Shown here in pieces: positions 1-8,493 of a DNA stretch of 64,000 nucleotides; the first letter of the stretch is position 1; each line of letters opens with the position of its first letter. Location: contig NZ_SACL01000005.1 of the NCBI RefSeq assembly GCF_004005855.1, positions 1 to 64,000 on the forward strand, read 5' to 3'. The translations under genes were made by a program, and so were the position numbers. The stretch is from Rhodovarius crocodyli. Its GTDB lineage: Bacteria > Pseudomonadota > Alphaproteobacteria > Acetobacterales > Acetobacteraceae. The notes below the pieces were generated by a model. It had not been told where the DNA came from and searched no databases. It saw only the letters and a list, made by a program, of their open reading frames with translations.

Positions 1-59
1 AGACGCCGCACCACCGCGGAACCGATGAAGCCGAAGCCGCCTGTCAGAAGGATCGTCAC
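1..59 (-). CDS. NAD-dependent epimerase/dehydratase, N-terminal fragment (cut by window edge)
   Basis: Only the first ~19 codons are inside the window, starting at a GTG (59-57) and running off the left edge. They read VTILLTGGFGFIGSAVVRR, a Rossmann nucleotide-binding start with the GxxGxxG pattern of extended short-chain dehydrogenases. The adjacent galE suggests a sugar-nucleotide enzyme such as dTDP-glucose 4,6-dehydratase, but the fragment is too short to tell which. Confidence 0.6.
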   Translation of the reverse strand, partial: MTILLTGGFGFIGSAVVRR

Positions 60-120
60 CGCGTGCCTCTCGGTTTCACAGGGAAGTTGAACGGTTTCCT
101 AGGACGAGCAGGGAACAGCC

Positions 121-789
121 TCAAGGGCTCAGCACGGAGGGCCTGCTGCCCTCCCTCTCCCGCCAGCCCGTCCCGATGCGCTCCAGCAGGGGCGTGGCGA
201 AGGCCGCCGTCACCGGCACATCGGCCGGCCATCCGGACAGCCAGCGGTCACCCTGCGCCAGCGCGACCGACAGCGCGACCGGCCTGATGCCGAGCAATGC
301 CAGCAGCGCCAGCCCCGCCACGGCGGAGGTGCCGGTCGAGATCACATCATCGACCAGCAGCACACGCCGCCCGCGCAGCCGGTGCGCGACGCGCGGGTCC
401 AGCCACAGCCGCCTCTCGCCCGGCCCGGTCGAGGAGCTGATGGGAACGCTCAGCGCATCCTCATACCAGCGCTTGCGGGTGTAGCCTGCGGGCACCCAGT
501 TGGTGTGGCCCAGCATTTCCGCGACCTGGGGGGCGAAGACCTGGCCCAGCGTGGGAAGGCCCAGCACCACCTCGGGCGACAGCGCCCGCGCGGCATCGGC
601 CATCCAGCCGGACAGCGCCCGCACCACCGGAAAGCTCGCCTGGTTGGCGATCAGCCCGGTGACGCCCACATCGCCGTAGTCGCGGATCGGCAGTTCCAGC
701 ACGCGCCCGTCGGGCATGGACGCCGGGTACAGATCATGCCATGGCGCGGGCGAGGCCGCCGCGCCGAACGCCTGCCAGGGGTCGGTCAT
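121..789 (-). CDS. phosphoribosyltransferase family protein
   Basis: A 222-residue protein with the PRPP-binding signature VLLVDDVISTGTSA in its second half, typical of type I phosphoribosyltransferases. These move a ribose-5-phosphate group from PRPP to a base or are regulatory relatives. The N-terminal part (GDVGVTGLIANQASF) does not identify the substrate. The start overlaps the galE stop by 4 bases (ATGA), so the two genes are probably co-transcribed and translationally coupled. Cytoplasmic; no signal peptide. The family call is firm, the substrate unknown. Confidence 0.8.
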   Translation of the reverse strand: MTDPWQAFGAAASPAPWHDLYPASMPDGRVLELPIRDYGDVGVTGLIANQASFPVVRALSGWMADAARALSPEVVLGLPTLGQVFAPQVAEMLGHTNWVPAGYTRKRWYEDALSVPISSSTGPGERRLWLDPRVAHRLRGRRVLLVDDVISTGTSAVAGLALLALLGIRPVALSVALAQGDRWLSGWPADVPVTAAFATPLLERIGTGWREREGSRPSVLSP

Positions 790-1790
790 GCCGCCTGGCG
801 CTGGCGCGTGGCGTAGCCGTCGGGGTTGGCCAGGTGCCAGGCCCAGGCCGTCTTCACGATGTCGTCCAGCGCATCCAGCCTCGGCACCCAGCCCGTCTCG
901 CCGCGCAGCCGTTCGGAACCCGCGACCAGCGCCGGGGGGTCGCCCTCGCGCCGCTCGCCCAGCGTGTGGGGCACATGCCGGCCGGAGACACGCTCCAGCG
1001 AGGCAATGACCTCCTTCACGGAATAGCCGCGCCCGTTACCGATGTTGTAGGCGACGGAGCCTTCCTCCAGCCGCGGCAGCACGGCCAGATGCGCCGCCGC
1101 CAGGTCGGTCACGTGAACATAGTCGCGCACGGCCGTGCCGTCGGGCGTGTCGTAGTCGGTGCCGAACACCGTCACCGGCGTCTCGCGGCCCAGCGTGGCC
1201 AGGATGGCGCGCGGGATGAGGTGCGTCTCAGGCGTGTGATCCTCACCGGCGCGGCCCTTCGGGTCGGCGCCGGCGGCGTTGAAATAGCGCAGGCAGGCGC
1301 TGCGCAGCCCGTGCGCGCTCTCGGCCCAGGCCAGTGCCTGCTCGACCATCAGCTTGCTTTCGCCATACGGGTTCACCGGCTCGGCGGCGGCGTTCTCGGG
1401 GATGGGGGTGCTGCGGGGCACGCCGAAGATGGCGGCGGTGGAGCTGAACACGAAGCGCTTCACATTGGCCTTGATGGCGGCTTCGGCCAGGTTGATCGAG
1501 TTGCCGACATTGGTGCGGATGTAGCGCAGCGGCTCCTTCATGCTCTCCCCCACCAGGGAGAGCGCGGCCATGTGGAACACGGCATCGAACTTCCAGCCCG
1601 CCAGCACCTCGTCCACGGCGCGGGGGTTGGCCAGGTCGACCTCGCAGAGCGTGACCTGGGCCGGGACGGCGGCCCGGTGACCGGTGCTCAGATTGTCGAG
1701 GACCACCACTTCATCGCCGCGATCGAGCAAGGCGAGAACCACGTGGCTGCCGACATAGCCGGCGCCGCCGCTTACCAGATACCGGGCCAT
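786..1790 (-). CDS. galE: UDP-glucose 4-epimerase
   Basis: Interconverts UDP-glucose and UDP-galactose, supplying galactose for exopolysaccharide or LPS. The 334 residues match the usual family length. The N-terminus MARYLVSGGAGYVGSHV carries the NAD-binding GxxGxxG motif, and NPYGESK holds the catalytic Tyr-x3-Lys. An upstream serine (FSSTAAIFG) completes the triad. It sits between a truncated epimerase and a phosphoribosyltransferase on the same strand, with a 4-base overlap to the latter. Related 4-epimerases acting on other UDP-sugars cannot be excluded. Confidence 0.92.
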   Translation of the reverse strand: MARYLVSGGAGYVGSHVVLALLDRGDEVVVLDNLSTGHRAAVPAQVTLCEVDLANPRAVDEVLAGWKFDAVFHMAALSLVGESMKEPLRYIRTNVGNSINLAEAAIKANVKRFVFSSTAAIFGVPRSTPIPENAAAEPVNPYGESKLMVEQALAWAESAHGLRSACLRYFNAAGADPKGRAGEDHTPETHLIPRAILATLGRETPVTVFGTDYDTPDGTAVRDYVHVTDLAAAHLAVLPRLEEGSVAYNIGNGRGYSVKEVIASLERVSGRHVPHTLGERREGDPPALVAGSERLRGETGWVPRLDALDDIVKTAWAWHLANPDGYATRQRQAA

Positions 1791-1884
1791 AGGCCAGACT
1801 CCTCAAGGCCGCGCCGCATGTCCGGGCGCAGGGATGGTTTAAACGGATGATTGTGGTGCAACAATGACGCGGAAGTGACCGCTT

Positions 1885-2688
1885 TCATGCACGCGCCAGG
1901 AGCCAGCCCCACAGCATGGGCAGGCGGCTGCCGGCACCCGGCGGCAAGGGGCTGCCGGAGGCCAGGCGCCGCAGGTCCCGCCGGGCCGCGATGGCCGGCA
2001 GGGCAGCCGCCAGCAGCGGGCGCGGCCAGCGGCGCGGCGCGGGCAGCCGCGCCAGCGCATCCCCCGCCAGCCGGCGCGCCACAGGCTCCAGCGCCGCAGG
2101 GTCCGCCATCGCTTCCTCAAGCGTCAGCCCTGCCTCGGCCAGCAGGTCCAGCGGCAACAGGCAGCGGCCCCGCGCGGCAAGGCTGCCCAGGTTGCGCAGC
2201 AGTGCCGCCAGCCCCTGGGCCGCGCCGTATTCCTGCAGCGCCAGCAGGTCAGGCCCCGAGGCGCCCAGCAACCGGCCGGTGGCCACCGCCAGCCCGCCAT
2301 GGGCACCGCGCAGATAGGCCGCGAAGGCCGAGGCGGTGGGGATGCCTTCCTCCTCCAGCTCCGCCTCACGCGCATCGGCCATGGCCAGCAGGTCCGCGGG
2401 GTCCAGCCGGCCCGCCGTGATGGCGGCGTGCAGGGGCTCTGCCACCTCATGCTTGCGGGCGGGCTTGCCGGCGGCGGCCTCCTCGATCGCGTCGCGCCAC
2501 CATTGCAGGCGGATGGCCGCGATCATGGGGTTGGACGCAACCTCCCGCGCCCGCCCCAGTTCATGGTGCAGGCCGGCAAGGGCGAAGACGGCGTCTCGCT
2601 TCTCCGGCGGCGCGAACAGGGCCGTGAAGAAACGCTCGGGTTCGTGCTGGCGCACATAGGCGCCCAGGGGTGAGAGGCTTTCAGCCAT
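1885..2688 (-). CDS. squalene/phytoene synthase-like protein, NDUFAF6-type, probably non-catalytic
   Basis: 267 residues with the trans-isoprenyl diphosphate synthase fold signature near the N-terminus (LFAPPEKRDAVFAL, IRLQWWRDAIEEA). In true squalene or phytoene synthases two Asp-rich DxxxD motifs bind Mg-diphosphate. Here the first region reads WWRDAIEEA, and the second (QEYGAAQGLAALLRNL) lacks the aspartates. This matches the alphaproteobacterial branch related to mitochondrial complex I assembly factor NDUFAF6 rather than carotenoid or hopanoid enzymes. The gene stands alone, divergent from sodB, with only 78 bp between the two starts. Role in complex I assembly is inference. Confidence 0.72.
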   Translation of the reverse strand: MAESLSPLGAYVRQHEPERFFTALFAPPEKRDAVFALAGLHHELGRAREVASNPMIAAIRLQWWRDAIEEAAAGKPARKHEVAEPLHAAITAGRLDPADLLAMADAREAELEEEGIPTASAFAAYLRGAHGGLAVATGRLLGASGPDLLALQEYGAAQGLAALLRNLGSLAARGRCLLPLDLLAEAGLTLEEAMADPAALEPVARRLAGDALARLPAPRRWPRPLLAAALPAIAARRDLRRLASGSPLPPGAGSRLPMLWGWLLARA

Positions 2689-2766
2689 CAGAACCGATTA
2701 CCGCCTTGGTTGACGGCTTGCCACCCGCCCCTCATCTTCCCGTCAGCTTCCTCAAGGAGAGACAGC

Positions 2767-3405
2767 ATGGCCTTTACCCTCCCCTCCCTCGGTTATTCCA
2801 CCAGCGCGCTGGCCGCCAACGGCATGTGCCAGGAGACCCTGGAACTGCACCACGGCAAGCACCACAACGCCTATGTGACGGCGCTGAACGGGCTGATCGA
2901 GTCCAAGGGCCTGGCCGGCAAGTCGCTGGAGACCATCGTGGCCGAGGCCGGCCGCGCCGGCGCCGATGGCCTGCCCGTGCTGAACCAGGCCGGTCAGCAC
3001 TGGAACCATGTCCTGTTCTGGCAGGTGATGAGCCCGTCGGGCGGCGGCGACAAGCTGCCGGCCAAGCTGGCCGCCAAGATCGACAGCGACCTGGGTGGCC
3101 TGGCCGCCTTCAAGGAAGCCTTCAAGCAGGCCGGCGTGACGCAGTTCGGCTCCGGCTGGGCGTGGCTGATCCTGGACGCCAGCGGCAAGCTGAAGGTGAC
3201 CAAGACCGCCAACGGCGCGAACCCGATCTCCACCGGCGAGGGCACGCCGATCCTGGGCGCGGACGTGTGGGAGCACGCCTACTACCTGGATTTCCGCAAT
3301 GTGCGCCCGAACTACCTGGACAACTTCCTGAACAAGCTGGTGGCTTGGGACGTGGTCGAGGAGCTGATGGAAAAGGGTGGCCTGACCACCGGCCAGACGG
3401 CCTGA
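2767..3405 (+). CDS. sodB: superoxide dismutase [Fe/Mn]
   Basis: Dismutates superoxide to oxygen and peroxide in the cytoplasm. 212 residues, standard length. Metal ligands are visible: His in LELHHGKHHNAYV, His in GQHWNHVLFW, and Asp plus His in DVWEHAYYLDF. The TQFGSGWAWL segment is typical of the iron-preferring bacterial type, although metal choice cannot be fixed by eye. The ATG at 2767 is chosen because an AAGGAGA ribosome site (about 2754-2760) precedes it. A longer in-frame extension upstream lacks a site. A strong terminator follows 30 bases after the stop, so it is monocistronic. Confidence 0.95.
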   Translation: MAFTLPSLGYSTSALAANGMCQETLELHHGKHHNAYVTALNGLIESKGLAGKSLETIVAEAGRAGADGLPVLNQAGQHWNHVLFWQVMSPSGGGDKLPAKLAAKIDSDLGGLAAFKEAFKQAGVTQFGSGWAWLILDASGKLKVTKTANGANPISTGEGTPILGADVWEHAYYLDFRNVRPNYLDNFLNKLVAWDVVEELMEKGGLTTGQTA

Positions 3406-3434
3406 AGCCCGCTTCCACACCGGAAGAAACGAAG

Positions 3435-3462
3435 CGCCCCGGCCGAAAGGCCGGGGCGTTTT
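3435..3462 (+). terminator. rho-independent terminator of sodB
   Basis: Perfect 10-bp G+C stem (CGCCCCGGCC / GGCCGGGGCG) with a GAAA tetraloop followed by TTTT, 30 bases after the sodB stop. Confidence 0.92.
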
Positions 3463-3501
3463 CAATTCAGCGGCTTCAGTTCAGCTGCTTCAATTCAGCG
3501 G
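3461..3501. repeat. three tandem copies of a 14-base unit
   Basis: Units 3461-3473 (first base missing), 3474-3487 and 3488-3501 follow the pattern CTTCAATTCAGCGG; the middle copy differs at two positions (CTTCAGTTCAGCTG). The array starts in the T-tract of the sodB terminator and ends inside the last codons of the minus-strand lipoprotein, so the array contributes its stop codon. Confidence 0.75.
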
Positions 3502-4121
3502 TCGGTGTTGCCGCCCAGGCCCTGGGTCGTGATGGCGGTGGCCGCCGTCTCGGAACCGCGCAGGCCGCGCCAGGCATTCTCCGCATCCAGCCGCGTCACT
3601 TCCTCTCTCAGCAGAGAGCTGGCGATGGCCGATTGCGGCAGCCCGCCCATCCGGGCCAGGCGCTGAAGCGGCGGCAGGCCCTCGGGATTGCTGAAGCCCG
3701 CCATGGCATTGCGCGCCGCGGCCTCGTCACTGGCCAGCAGGGCACGGCGCGTGGCCAGCAGCCCGGCCACCACGCGGGGCCGCGGCACGTCCTCGGCAAT
3801 GCCCAGCGCCGCCCGCTGCTCGCGGCTCGCCCCTTCCAGCTGCTGCCGGATGGTCTCGGAGAAGGAGTTGAAGCGCGGATCCTGGTCGAGCCAGATCAGC
3901 ACCTGTTCATTCCGCGCGACGGCCAGGGCCATGGAGGCGGGATGATCGTTCAGCGCCGTGCCGCCATCGCCGAAGGCGTTGACGAGCGCCTCGGTCTGCC
4001 CGCGCACCGGGTCGCCCGGCACGGACAACGCCCCCGGCGGGGGCGTCGGCCGGCGCTGCATCTCGGCGCAGCCCGCGGTGCCGAGCATCAGCACCGCGAG
4101 GAGGAGTGGGCGCCCGATCAA
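3495..4121 (-). CDS. putative lipoprotein, paralogue of its upstream neighbour
   Basis: 208 residues. The N-terminal hydrophobic segment ends in a lipobox (LGTAGC), so it is probably anchored to a membrane facing the periplasm. No known domain is recognised. It aligns with the gene directly upstream (4118-4687): both share a DQDPRF / PQDPRF block, an AALGIA / GALGIA block, and a V-x-GL-x-RAL-x-A-x-D block at the same spacing. The two are tandem paralogues coupled by a 4-base ATGA overlap. Function unknown; the C-terminus runs into a short tandem repeat. Confidence 0.75.
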   Translation of the reverse strand: MIGRPLLLAVLMLGTAGCAEMQRRPTPPPGALSVPGDPVRGQTEALVNAFGDGGTALNDHPASMALAVARNEQVLIWLDQDPRFNSFSETIRQQLEGASREQRAALGIAEDVPRPRVVAGLLATRRALLASDEAAARNAMAGFSNPEGLPPLQRLARMGGLPQSAIASSLLREEVTRLDAENAWRGLRGSETAATAITTQGLGGNTDR

Positions 4122-4687
4122 CGCGCGGGGGACTGCCGGCTCTGCTGCCGGTCGATCTGCTGGCGCTGAAGCGAGCGCTCGGTGGCGGAGGCCGCGGCGG
4201 CGGTCAGCGGCAGCGGCGGCAGGGCCGCCAGGCGCTGGACGGTCGCGGCCGGCTGCGGGAAGGCGGCCGGCGACAGCGCCTGGGCCGCCCCGGCGCCATC
4301 ACGGGCGCGCAGCGCACGAGAGGCCCCGTACAGCCCATCCACCACCAGCTGCGGATCGGCGTCGGATGCGATGCCGAGCGCGCCGCGCAGCTCCGCCCGG
4401 GCGGAGGCGAGCTGCGTCACTTCCGGGCCCAGGAAGGTGAAGCGCGGGTCCTGCGGCAGGCTGGTGGCCAGGTATTCCATGTTGGCCGCCGCGCGCGCGG
4501 CCGCCGCCGGGTCCCTCAGCGCGCCCGGATTGTTGAAGCCGTAGGCCACATTGTAGATGGCCGCCTGCGTGGGGTCGCCCGCACCCACAACGGCATCGGC
4601 CGGCAGCGTGGCGGTGGGCCCCGGCGGGGTCAGGGGCGCGCAGGCCACGACGGGCAGCAACGCGAGGGCGGCGAGAGTTAGGCGCAT
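4118..4687 (-). CDS. putative lipoprotein, first of a tandem paralogous pair
   Basis: 189 residues with a short signal sequence ending in a lipobox-like VVAC (Cys16), followed by a Pro/Ala-rich stretch. The remainder looks all-helical and Ala-rich. It shares collinear blocks with the downstream gene: DPRF, a GALGIA motif, then RALRARD. The stop overlaps the next start (ATGA), so both are made from one mRNA. No family was recognised. A GGAGGA ribosome site (rc of 4694-4699) precedes the ATG, which supports this start. Confidence 0.75.
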   Translation of the reverse strand: MRLTLAALALLPVVACAPLTPPGPTATLPADAVVGAGDPTQAAIYNVAYGFNNPGALRDPAAAARAAANMEYLATSLPQDPRFTFLGPEVTQLASARAELRGALGIASDADPQLVVDGLYGASRALRARDGAGAAQALSPAAFPQPAATVQRLAALPPLPLTAAAASATERSLQRQQIDRQQSRQSPAR

Positions 4688-4762
4688 GTGAACATCCTCC
4701 TGCGGCCCCGAATGTGGGCGTGGCGGCCGTTTCGCGCAACATACGGAACGGCCACGGAAAAG

Positions 4763-5284
4763 TTACAGGCTGTTACGGTGCCGCTGCGCCAGGGCGACAT
4801 AGCTCGGGGCGGTGCGGTCGAAGCCCGCGCGGCGCTCCTCCGTCAGCACCTGCACCAGCTTGGCGGGGTTGCCCATCCACAGTTCCATGCGGCCCACCCG
4901 CTTGCCGGGCGGCAATACCGAGCCTGCGGCGAGCACGCCGCCTTCCTCCACCACCGCGCCGTCCAGCACCGTGGCGCCCATGCCGATGAACGCCCTGTCA
5001 TGCAGGGTGCAGGCATGGATGATGGCGGCATGGCCGATCGTCACATCCTCACCGATCAGGGTGGGCAGGCGTCCGGCCGTGACATGCACGATGGTGCCGT
5101 CCTGGATGTTGCTGCGCGCACCCACCACGATGCGGTCGGTGTCGCCGCGCAGCACGCAATTGTACCAGACATTGGCGCCCGGCCCGAGCGTGACGTCGCC
5201 GATGACGGCCGCCGTGGGCGCGACCCAGGCGGTGGGGTCCACCACCGGGGTCTTGCCCTCGAAGGGAAAGAGCGGGCCGCTCAC
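4763..5284 (-). CDS. gamma-class carbonic anhydrase family protein (left-handed beta-helix)
   Basis: 173 residues built of hexapeptide repeats (I/V-G-x4), giving a left-handed beta-helix trimer. The three candidate zinc histidines are seen in TIVHVTAG and [11 protein letters not shown]. Family members hydrate CO2 or are structural homologues such as PaaY and YrdA. It directly follows argC with a 4-base ATGA overlap, so it is co-translated with it. Whether it is an active anhydrase cannot be told from sequence. Confidence 0.88.
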   Translation of the reverse strand: MSGPLFPFEGKTPVVDPTAWVAPTAAVIGDVTLGPGANVWYNCVLRGDTDRIVVGARSNIQDGTIVHVTAGRLPTLIGEDVTIGHAAIIHACTLHDRAFIGMGATVLDGAVVEEGGVLAAGSVLPPGKRVGRMELWMGNPAKLVQVLTEERRAGFDRTAPSYVALAQRHRNSL

Positions 5285-6219
5285 GCCGCCAGCTTCGTCT
5301 CGACCGGCACGCCCAGCATGACGCCCAGATTCTGCACGGCGGCGCCCGAGGCGCCCTTGCCCAGGTTGTCGTAGCGCGAGACGAGCAGCGCCTGCTGGTG
5401 CTCCTCGCTGAAATACACCCGCAGCTCGATGTTGTTGGTGTTGTTCAGCGCCTGCGGCTCCAGCCGGTCCTTCGCGTCGCCGCGCAGGACGGTGACATAC
5501 TCGCTGCCCTCGTGATGCCTGGCGATGCAGGCCAGGATGTCGGCGCCCGAGGGCCTGCCCGGCAGGGTGTCGAGGTGCAGCGGGATGCTGTCGATCATGC
5601 CCTGGGCATAATCGGCGACGGAGGGGATGAAGATCGGCCGCCGCGTGAGCCCCGAATAATGCTGCAGCTCGGGCACGTGCTTGTGCGCGAAGCCCAGGCC
5701 GTACAGCTCGAAGTCATTGCCCTTGCGGCTTTCGTACAGCTCGACCATCGCCTTGCCGCCGCCGGTGTAGCCCGACACGGCGTTGACGCTGACGGGATAG
5801 TCGGCGGGCAGCAGCCCCGCATCCACCAGCGGCTTCAGCATCAGGATGGCGCCGGTGGGATAGCAGCCGGGGTTGGCCACGCGCTGCGCGGCCGCGATCG
5901 CCTTGGCCTGGGCGGGCGAGAGCTCGGGCATGCCATAGACCCAGCCCGGATGGATGCGATGGGCGGTGGAGGCGTCGAGCAGCCGGGGCGCCTTGTCGCC
6001 CAGGCTGTCGGCCATCGCGGAGGCTTCCTTCGCCGCGTCATCGGGCAGGCACAGGATGACCACATCCACCTCGGCCATCAGGGCGCGCTTGGCCTCGGCA
6101 TCCTTGCGCAGTTCCGGCGCGATGGAGCGCACGGTGATGTGCGGCAGGCGCGCCAGACGCTCGCGGATCTGCAGCCCCGTGGTGCCGGATTCGCCGTCGA
6201 TGAACACGCTGTGCGACAT
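5281..6219 (-). CDS. argC: N-acetyl-gamma-glutamyl-phosphate reductase (type 2)
   Basis: Third step of arginine synthesis: NADPH-dependent reduction of N-acetylglutamyl phosphate to the semialdehyde. At 312 residues it is the short type 2 form. The N-terminus has [13 protein letters not shown] for dinucleotide binding, and [10 protein letters not shown] contains the catalytic cysteine. A His-rich [12 protein letters not shown] segment lies in the second half. It is first of a two-gene unit with the gamma-carbonic anhydrase. The rplM-rpsI terminator lies upstream, so it needs its own promoter in the ~70 bp before it. Confidence 0.93.
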   Translation of the reverse strand: MSHSVFIDGESGTTGLQIRERLARLPHITVRSIAPELRKDAEAKRALMAEVDVVILCLPDDAAKEASAMADSLGDKAPRLLDASTAHRIHPGWVYGMPELSPAQAKAIAAAQRVANPGCYPTGAILMLKPLVDAGLLPADYPVSVNAVSGYTGGGKAMVELYESRKGNDFELYGLGFAHKHVPELQHYSGLTRRPIFIPSVADYAQGMIDSIPLHLDTLPGRPSGADILACIARHHEGSEYVTVLRGDAKDRLEPQALNNTNNIELRVYFSEEHQQALLVSRYDNLGKGASGAAVQNLGVMLGVPVETKLAA

Positions 6220-6286
6220 GGAACTGTGTCTCCTTTGATGGCCAGTTGGCCGGTGGGAGGGTGGGATTGCAAGAGGCGGAACGAAG

Positions 6287-6314
6287 AAAAGGGCGGGTCC
6301 CTGCGGACCCGCCC
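6287..6314 (-). terminator. rho-independent terminator of the rplM-rpsI operon
   Basis: On the minus strand, a perfect 10-bp stem GGGCGGGTCC / GGACCCGCCC with a 4-base loop is followed by TTTT (forward AAAA 6287-6290). It lies 50 bases after the rpsI stop and before argC. Confidence 0.9.
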
Positions 6315-6365
6315 TTCCCGGATATCGGTCGTAGAGAACCGGCGCGTGACGCCGGTCCGCTGGCG

Positions 6366-6857
6366 TCAGCGCTTGCTGAACTGGAAGCTGCGTCGGGCCT
6401 TGGCCTTACCGTACTTCTTACGCTCGACCGCACGGCTGTCGCGGGTCAGGAACCCGGCCTTCTTCAGGATGCCGCGCAGCTCGGGCTCGTAGTTGGACAG
6501 GGCGCGGCTGATGCCGTGGCGCACGGCGCCCGCCTGGCCGGAGAGACCGCCGCCCTTGACCGTGCAGACCACGTCGAAGGCCTGGTAGCGGTCGGCCACC
6601 AGGAAAGGCTGGGTGATGATCATCCGCAGCACGGGGCGCGCGAAGTACTTGCTCTGCGGCTCACCGTTGATGGAGATCTCGCCCTTGCCGGGCTTGATCC
6701 ACACGCGGGCCACGGCGTTCTTGCGGCTGCCGGTGGCATAGGCGCGGCCCTGCGCATCGCGCTTGGGTTCACGCTTCACGGCCTCGGTGCCGGCGGGGGC
6801 CGTCGTCACCAGGGTCTTCAGGTCGGCCAGCGAGGTGGCGGAAGTCTGTTCGCTCAT
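6366..6857 (-). CDS. rpsI: 30S ribosomal protein S9 (uS9)
   Basis: 163 residues. The conserved core begins at [17 protein letters not shown], and the protein ends in the typical basic tail [11 protein letters not shown], which reaches the P-site tRNA. An N-terminal extension of about 40 residues is usual in alphaproteobacteria. It follows rplM with a 15-base gap in the universal L13-S9 order, and a terminator stands 50 bases downstream. Confidence 0.97.
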   Translation of the reverse strand: MSEQTSATSLADLKTLVTTAPAGTEAVKREPKRDAQGRAYATGSRKNAVARVWIKPGKGEISINGEPQSKYFARPVLRMIITQPFLVADRYQAFDVVCTVKGGGLSGQAGAVRHGISRALSNYEPELRGILKKAGFLTRDSRAVERKKYGKAKARRSFQFSKR

Positions 6858-6872
6858 GATCTCAGCCGATCC

Positions 6873-7349
6873 TTACTTGGCCGCAGCCACGTTCTTGCGG
6901 TTCATCGAGGCCACGTCCAGCTCGACCGGCTGGGCGCCGGCGTGCGGGTGCTCGGAACCGACGTAAACGTGCAGGTTCTTCATCTGCTTGCGGCCGAGGG
7001 GACCGCGCGTGATCATGCGCTCGACGGCCTTCTCGATCACGCTCTCGGGGTGCTTGCCGGCCAGGCGCTCCGTCACGGTGCGGCCCTTGATGCCGCCGGC
7101 ATAACCCGTGTGCCAGTAGAACACGGACTGCTCGGCCTTCTTGCCGGTCACGCGCACCTTGTCGGCGTTGACCACGATCACATGGTCGCCGCAATCGACG
7201 TGCGGGGTGAAGGTGGCCTTGTGCTTGCCGCGCAGGCGGTTCGCGATGATGGTCGCGAGACGGCCGAGGATCAGGCCCTCGGCATTCACGACCACCCAGC
7301 CCTTCTGCACTTCGGCGGGCTTGATGGATTTGGTCTGAGTCTGAAGCAT
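6873..7349 (-). CDS. rplM: 50S ribosomal protein L13 (uL13)
   Basis: 158 residues beginning [18 protein letters not shown]. The start at 7349 is chosen because the L13 family begins here. An in-frame extension to 7481 crosses the promoter and has no homologous character. Typical L13 segments are visible: [30 protein letters not shown] and [16 protein letters not shown]. First gene of the rplM-rpsI operon; a -35/-10 pair lies 30-60 bases upstream. Confidence 0.97.
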   Translation of the reverse strand: MLQTQTKSIKPAEVQKGWVVVNAEGLILGRLATIIANRLRGKHKATFTPHVDCGDHVIVVNADKVRVTGKKAEQSVFYWHTGYAGGIKGRTVTERLAGKHPESVIEKAVERMITRGPLGRKQMKNLHVYVGSEHPHAGAQPVELDVASMNRKNVAAAK

Positions 7350-7377
7350 GGTCTTTCGCCAGGAACTATCGGGGCGC

Positions 7378-7406
7378 GATATGCCCGCTGACCGCCCGCA
7401 GGTCAA
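7378..7406 (-). promoter_or_regulatory. likely sigma-70 promoter of rplM-rpsI
   Basis: Minus-strand TTGACC (7406-7401) and CATATC (7383-7378), 17 bases apart, about 29 bases upstream of the rplM start. The -35 is one base from consensus; the -10 is weaker. Confidence 0.5.
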
Positions 7407-7430
7407 GCGAAAGCCTGGATTTTTTGCTGT

Positions 7431-7444
7431 GGTATCAGGATACC
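7431..7444. promoter_or_regulatory. perfect palindrome GGTATC-AG-GATACC, possible operator
   Basis: 6-bp arms with a 2-base centre, between the divergent rplM and Bug-protein starts, 65 bases before the Bug operon. It could be a repressor site for that operon. No regulator gene lies next to it. Confidence 0.35.
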
Positions 7445-7508
7445 GCATCCCGCGCTTGCACGACGCGCCCAGCCGGAACACACTTTGTCTGACATTCCGG
7501 AGCCCGCC

Positions 7509-8480
7509 ATGACAACCCGCCGCCTGCTGCTCGCCTCACCCGCCCTTCTCGCCACCCCGGCCCTGGCACAGGCGCCCTGGCCGGCGGGGCAGCCCGTCTC
7601 GGTCGTCGTGCCCTATGCGGCGGGCAGCGCGTCGGACCTGCTGGGCCGGATCCTGCAGCAGGGGCTGCAGTCGCGGCTGGGCGGCAGCTTCGTGATGGAC
7701 AACCGCCCCGGCGGCTCCTCCACCCTCGCCAGCCGCTATGTGAAGGCCGCGCGCCCGGACGGCCACACCCTGCTGCTGGGCACCGTGGCGGGCATGACCA
7801 TCGCGCCCCAGGTGGTGCGCAACCCGGGCTTCAACCCGGTCGAGGATTTCTCCCATGTCTCCGTGCTGGTGGACACGGTGGCACTCCTGGTCGCCAACCC
7901 GCGCTGGCGCTCGCTGGATGAACTGCTCGCCGCCGCCAAGGCGCGGCCCGGTGAGCTGACCTATGCCAGCTGGGGCGTGGGCGGCACGGGTCATCTGCCG
8001 ATGGTGGAGCTGCTGCGCCGCGCGGGTGCGGACATGCTGCATGTTCCCTATACCAGCAGCCCGCCGGCGCTGACCGACGTGATCGCGGGGCGCATCGACT
8101 GCATGCTGATGCTGCTGGGCGCCGGCAAGGCGCATCTGAGCGAGGGCCGGCTGCGCGCGCTGGGCGTGGCCAACCCCACCCGCACCGACCAGCTGCCCGA
8201 CCTGCCCACCATCGCGGAGCAGGGCTATCCGGGCTTCGGCATTTCCGGCTGGTACGCCATGCTGGGCCCCAAGGGCATCCCCGACCCCATCCTGGACCGG
8301 CTGCGCAGCGCGCTGGCGGAAACCTTCGCCGAGCCCGCCGCCCGCGAGGTCCTGGCGCAGAACGGCTTCGCCCCGGTGCCCGCGGCCGAACTCGGCGGTC
8401 CCCCCTTGCGCGCGCGCATTGAGCGTGACTTGGTGACGTTCAGGGAATTGCTGGCCCGCGCGGGGGTACAGCCGGAATAG
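7509..8480 (+). CDS. tripartite tricarboxylate transporter substrate-binding protein (Bug family)
   Basis: 323 residues with an N-terminal signal ([19 protein letters not shown], with a twin-arginine-like RR). The Bug-family entry motif follows: [20 protein letters not shown]. The fold is a periplasmic two-lobe binder for carboxylates or sugar acids. GGAG at 7499-7502 supports the ATG at 7509; a TTG 24 bases earlier is possible. No TctA/TctB membrane genes are in the window, as is common for Bug proteins. It heads a packed catabolic operon, suggesting a sugar acid or related ligand. Confidence 0.9.
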   Translation: MTTRRLLLASPALLATPALAQAPWPAGQPVSVVVPYAAGSASDLLGRILQQGLQSRLGGSFVMDNRPGGSSTLASRYVKAARPDGHTLLLGTVAGMTIAPQVVRNPGFNPVEDFSHVSVLVDTVALLVANPRWRSLDELLAAAKARPGELTYASWGVGGTGHLPMVELLRRAGADMLHVPYTSSPPALTDVIAGRIDCMLMLLGAGKAHLSEGRLRALGVANPTRTDQLPDLPTIAEQGYPGFGISGWYAMLGPKGIPDPILDRLRSALAETFAEPAAREVLAQNGFAPVPAAELGGPPLRARIERDLVTFRELLARAGVQPE

Positions 8481-8493
8481 GGAGAACGCAGCC

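Noticed and set aside
2670..4169. Long plus-strand frame spanning sodB and the lipoprotein region
   Set aside because: Out of frame with sodB, crosses a terminator, and has no coherent protein features.
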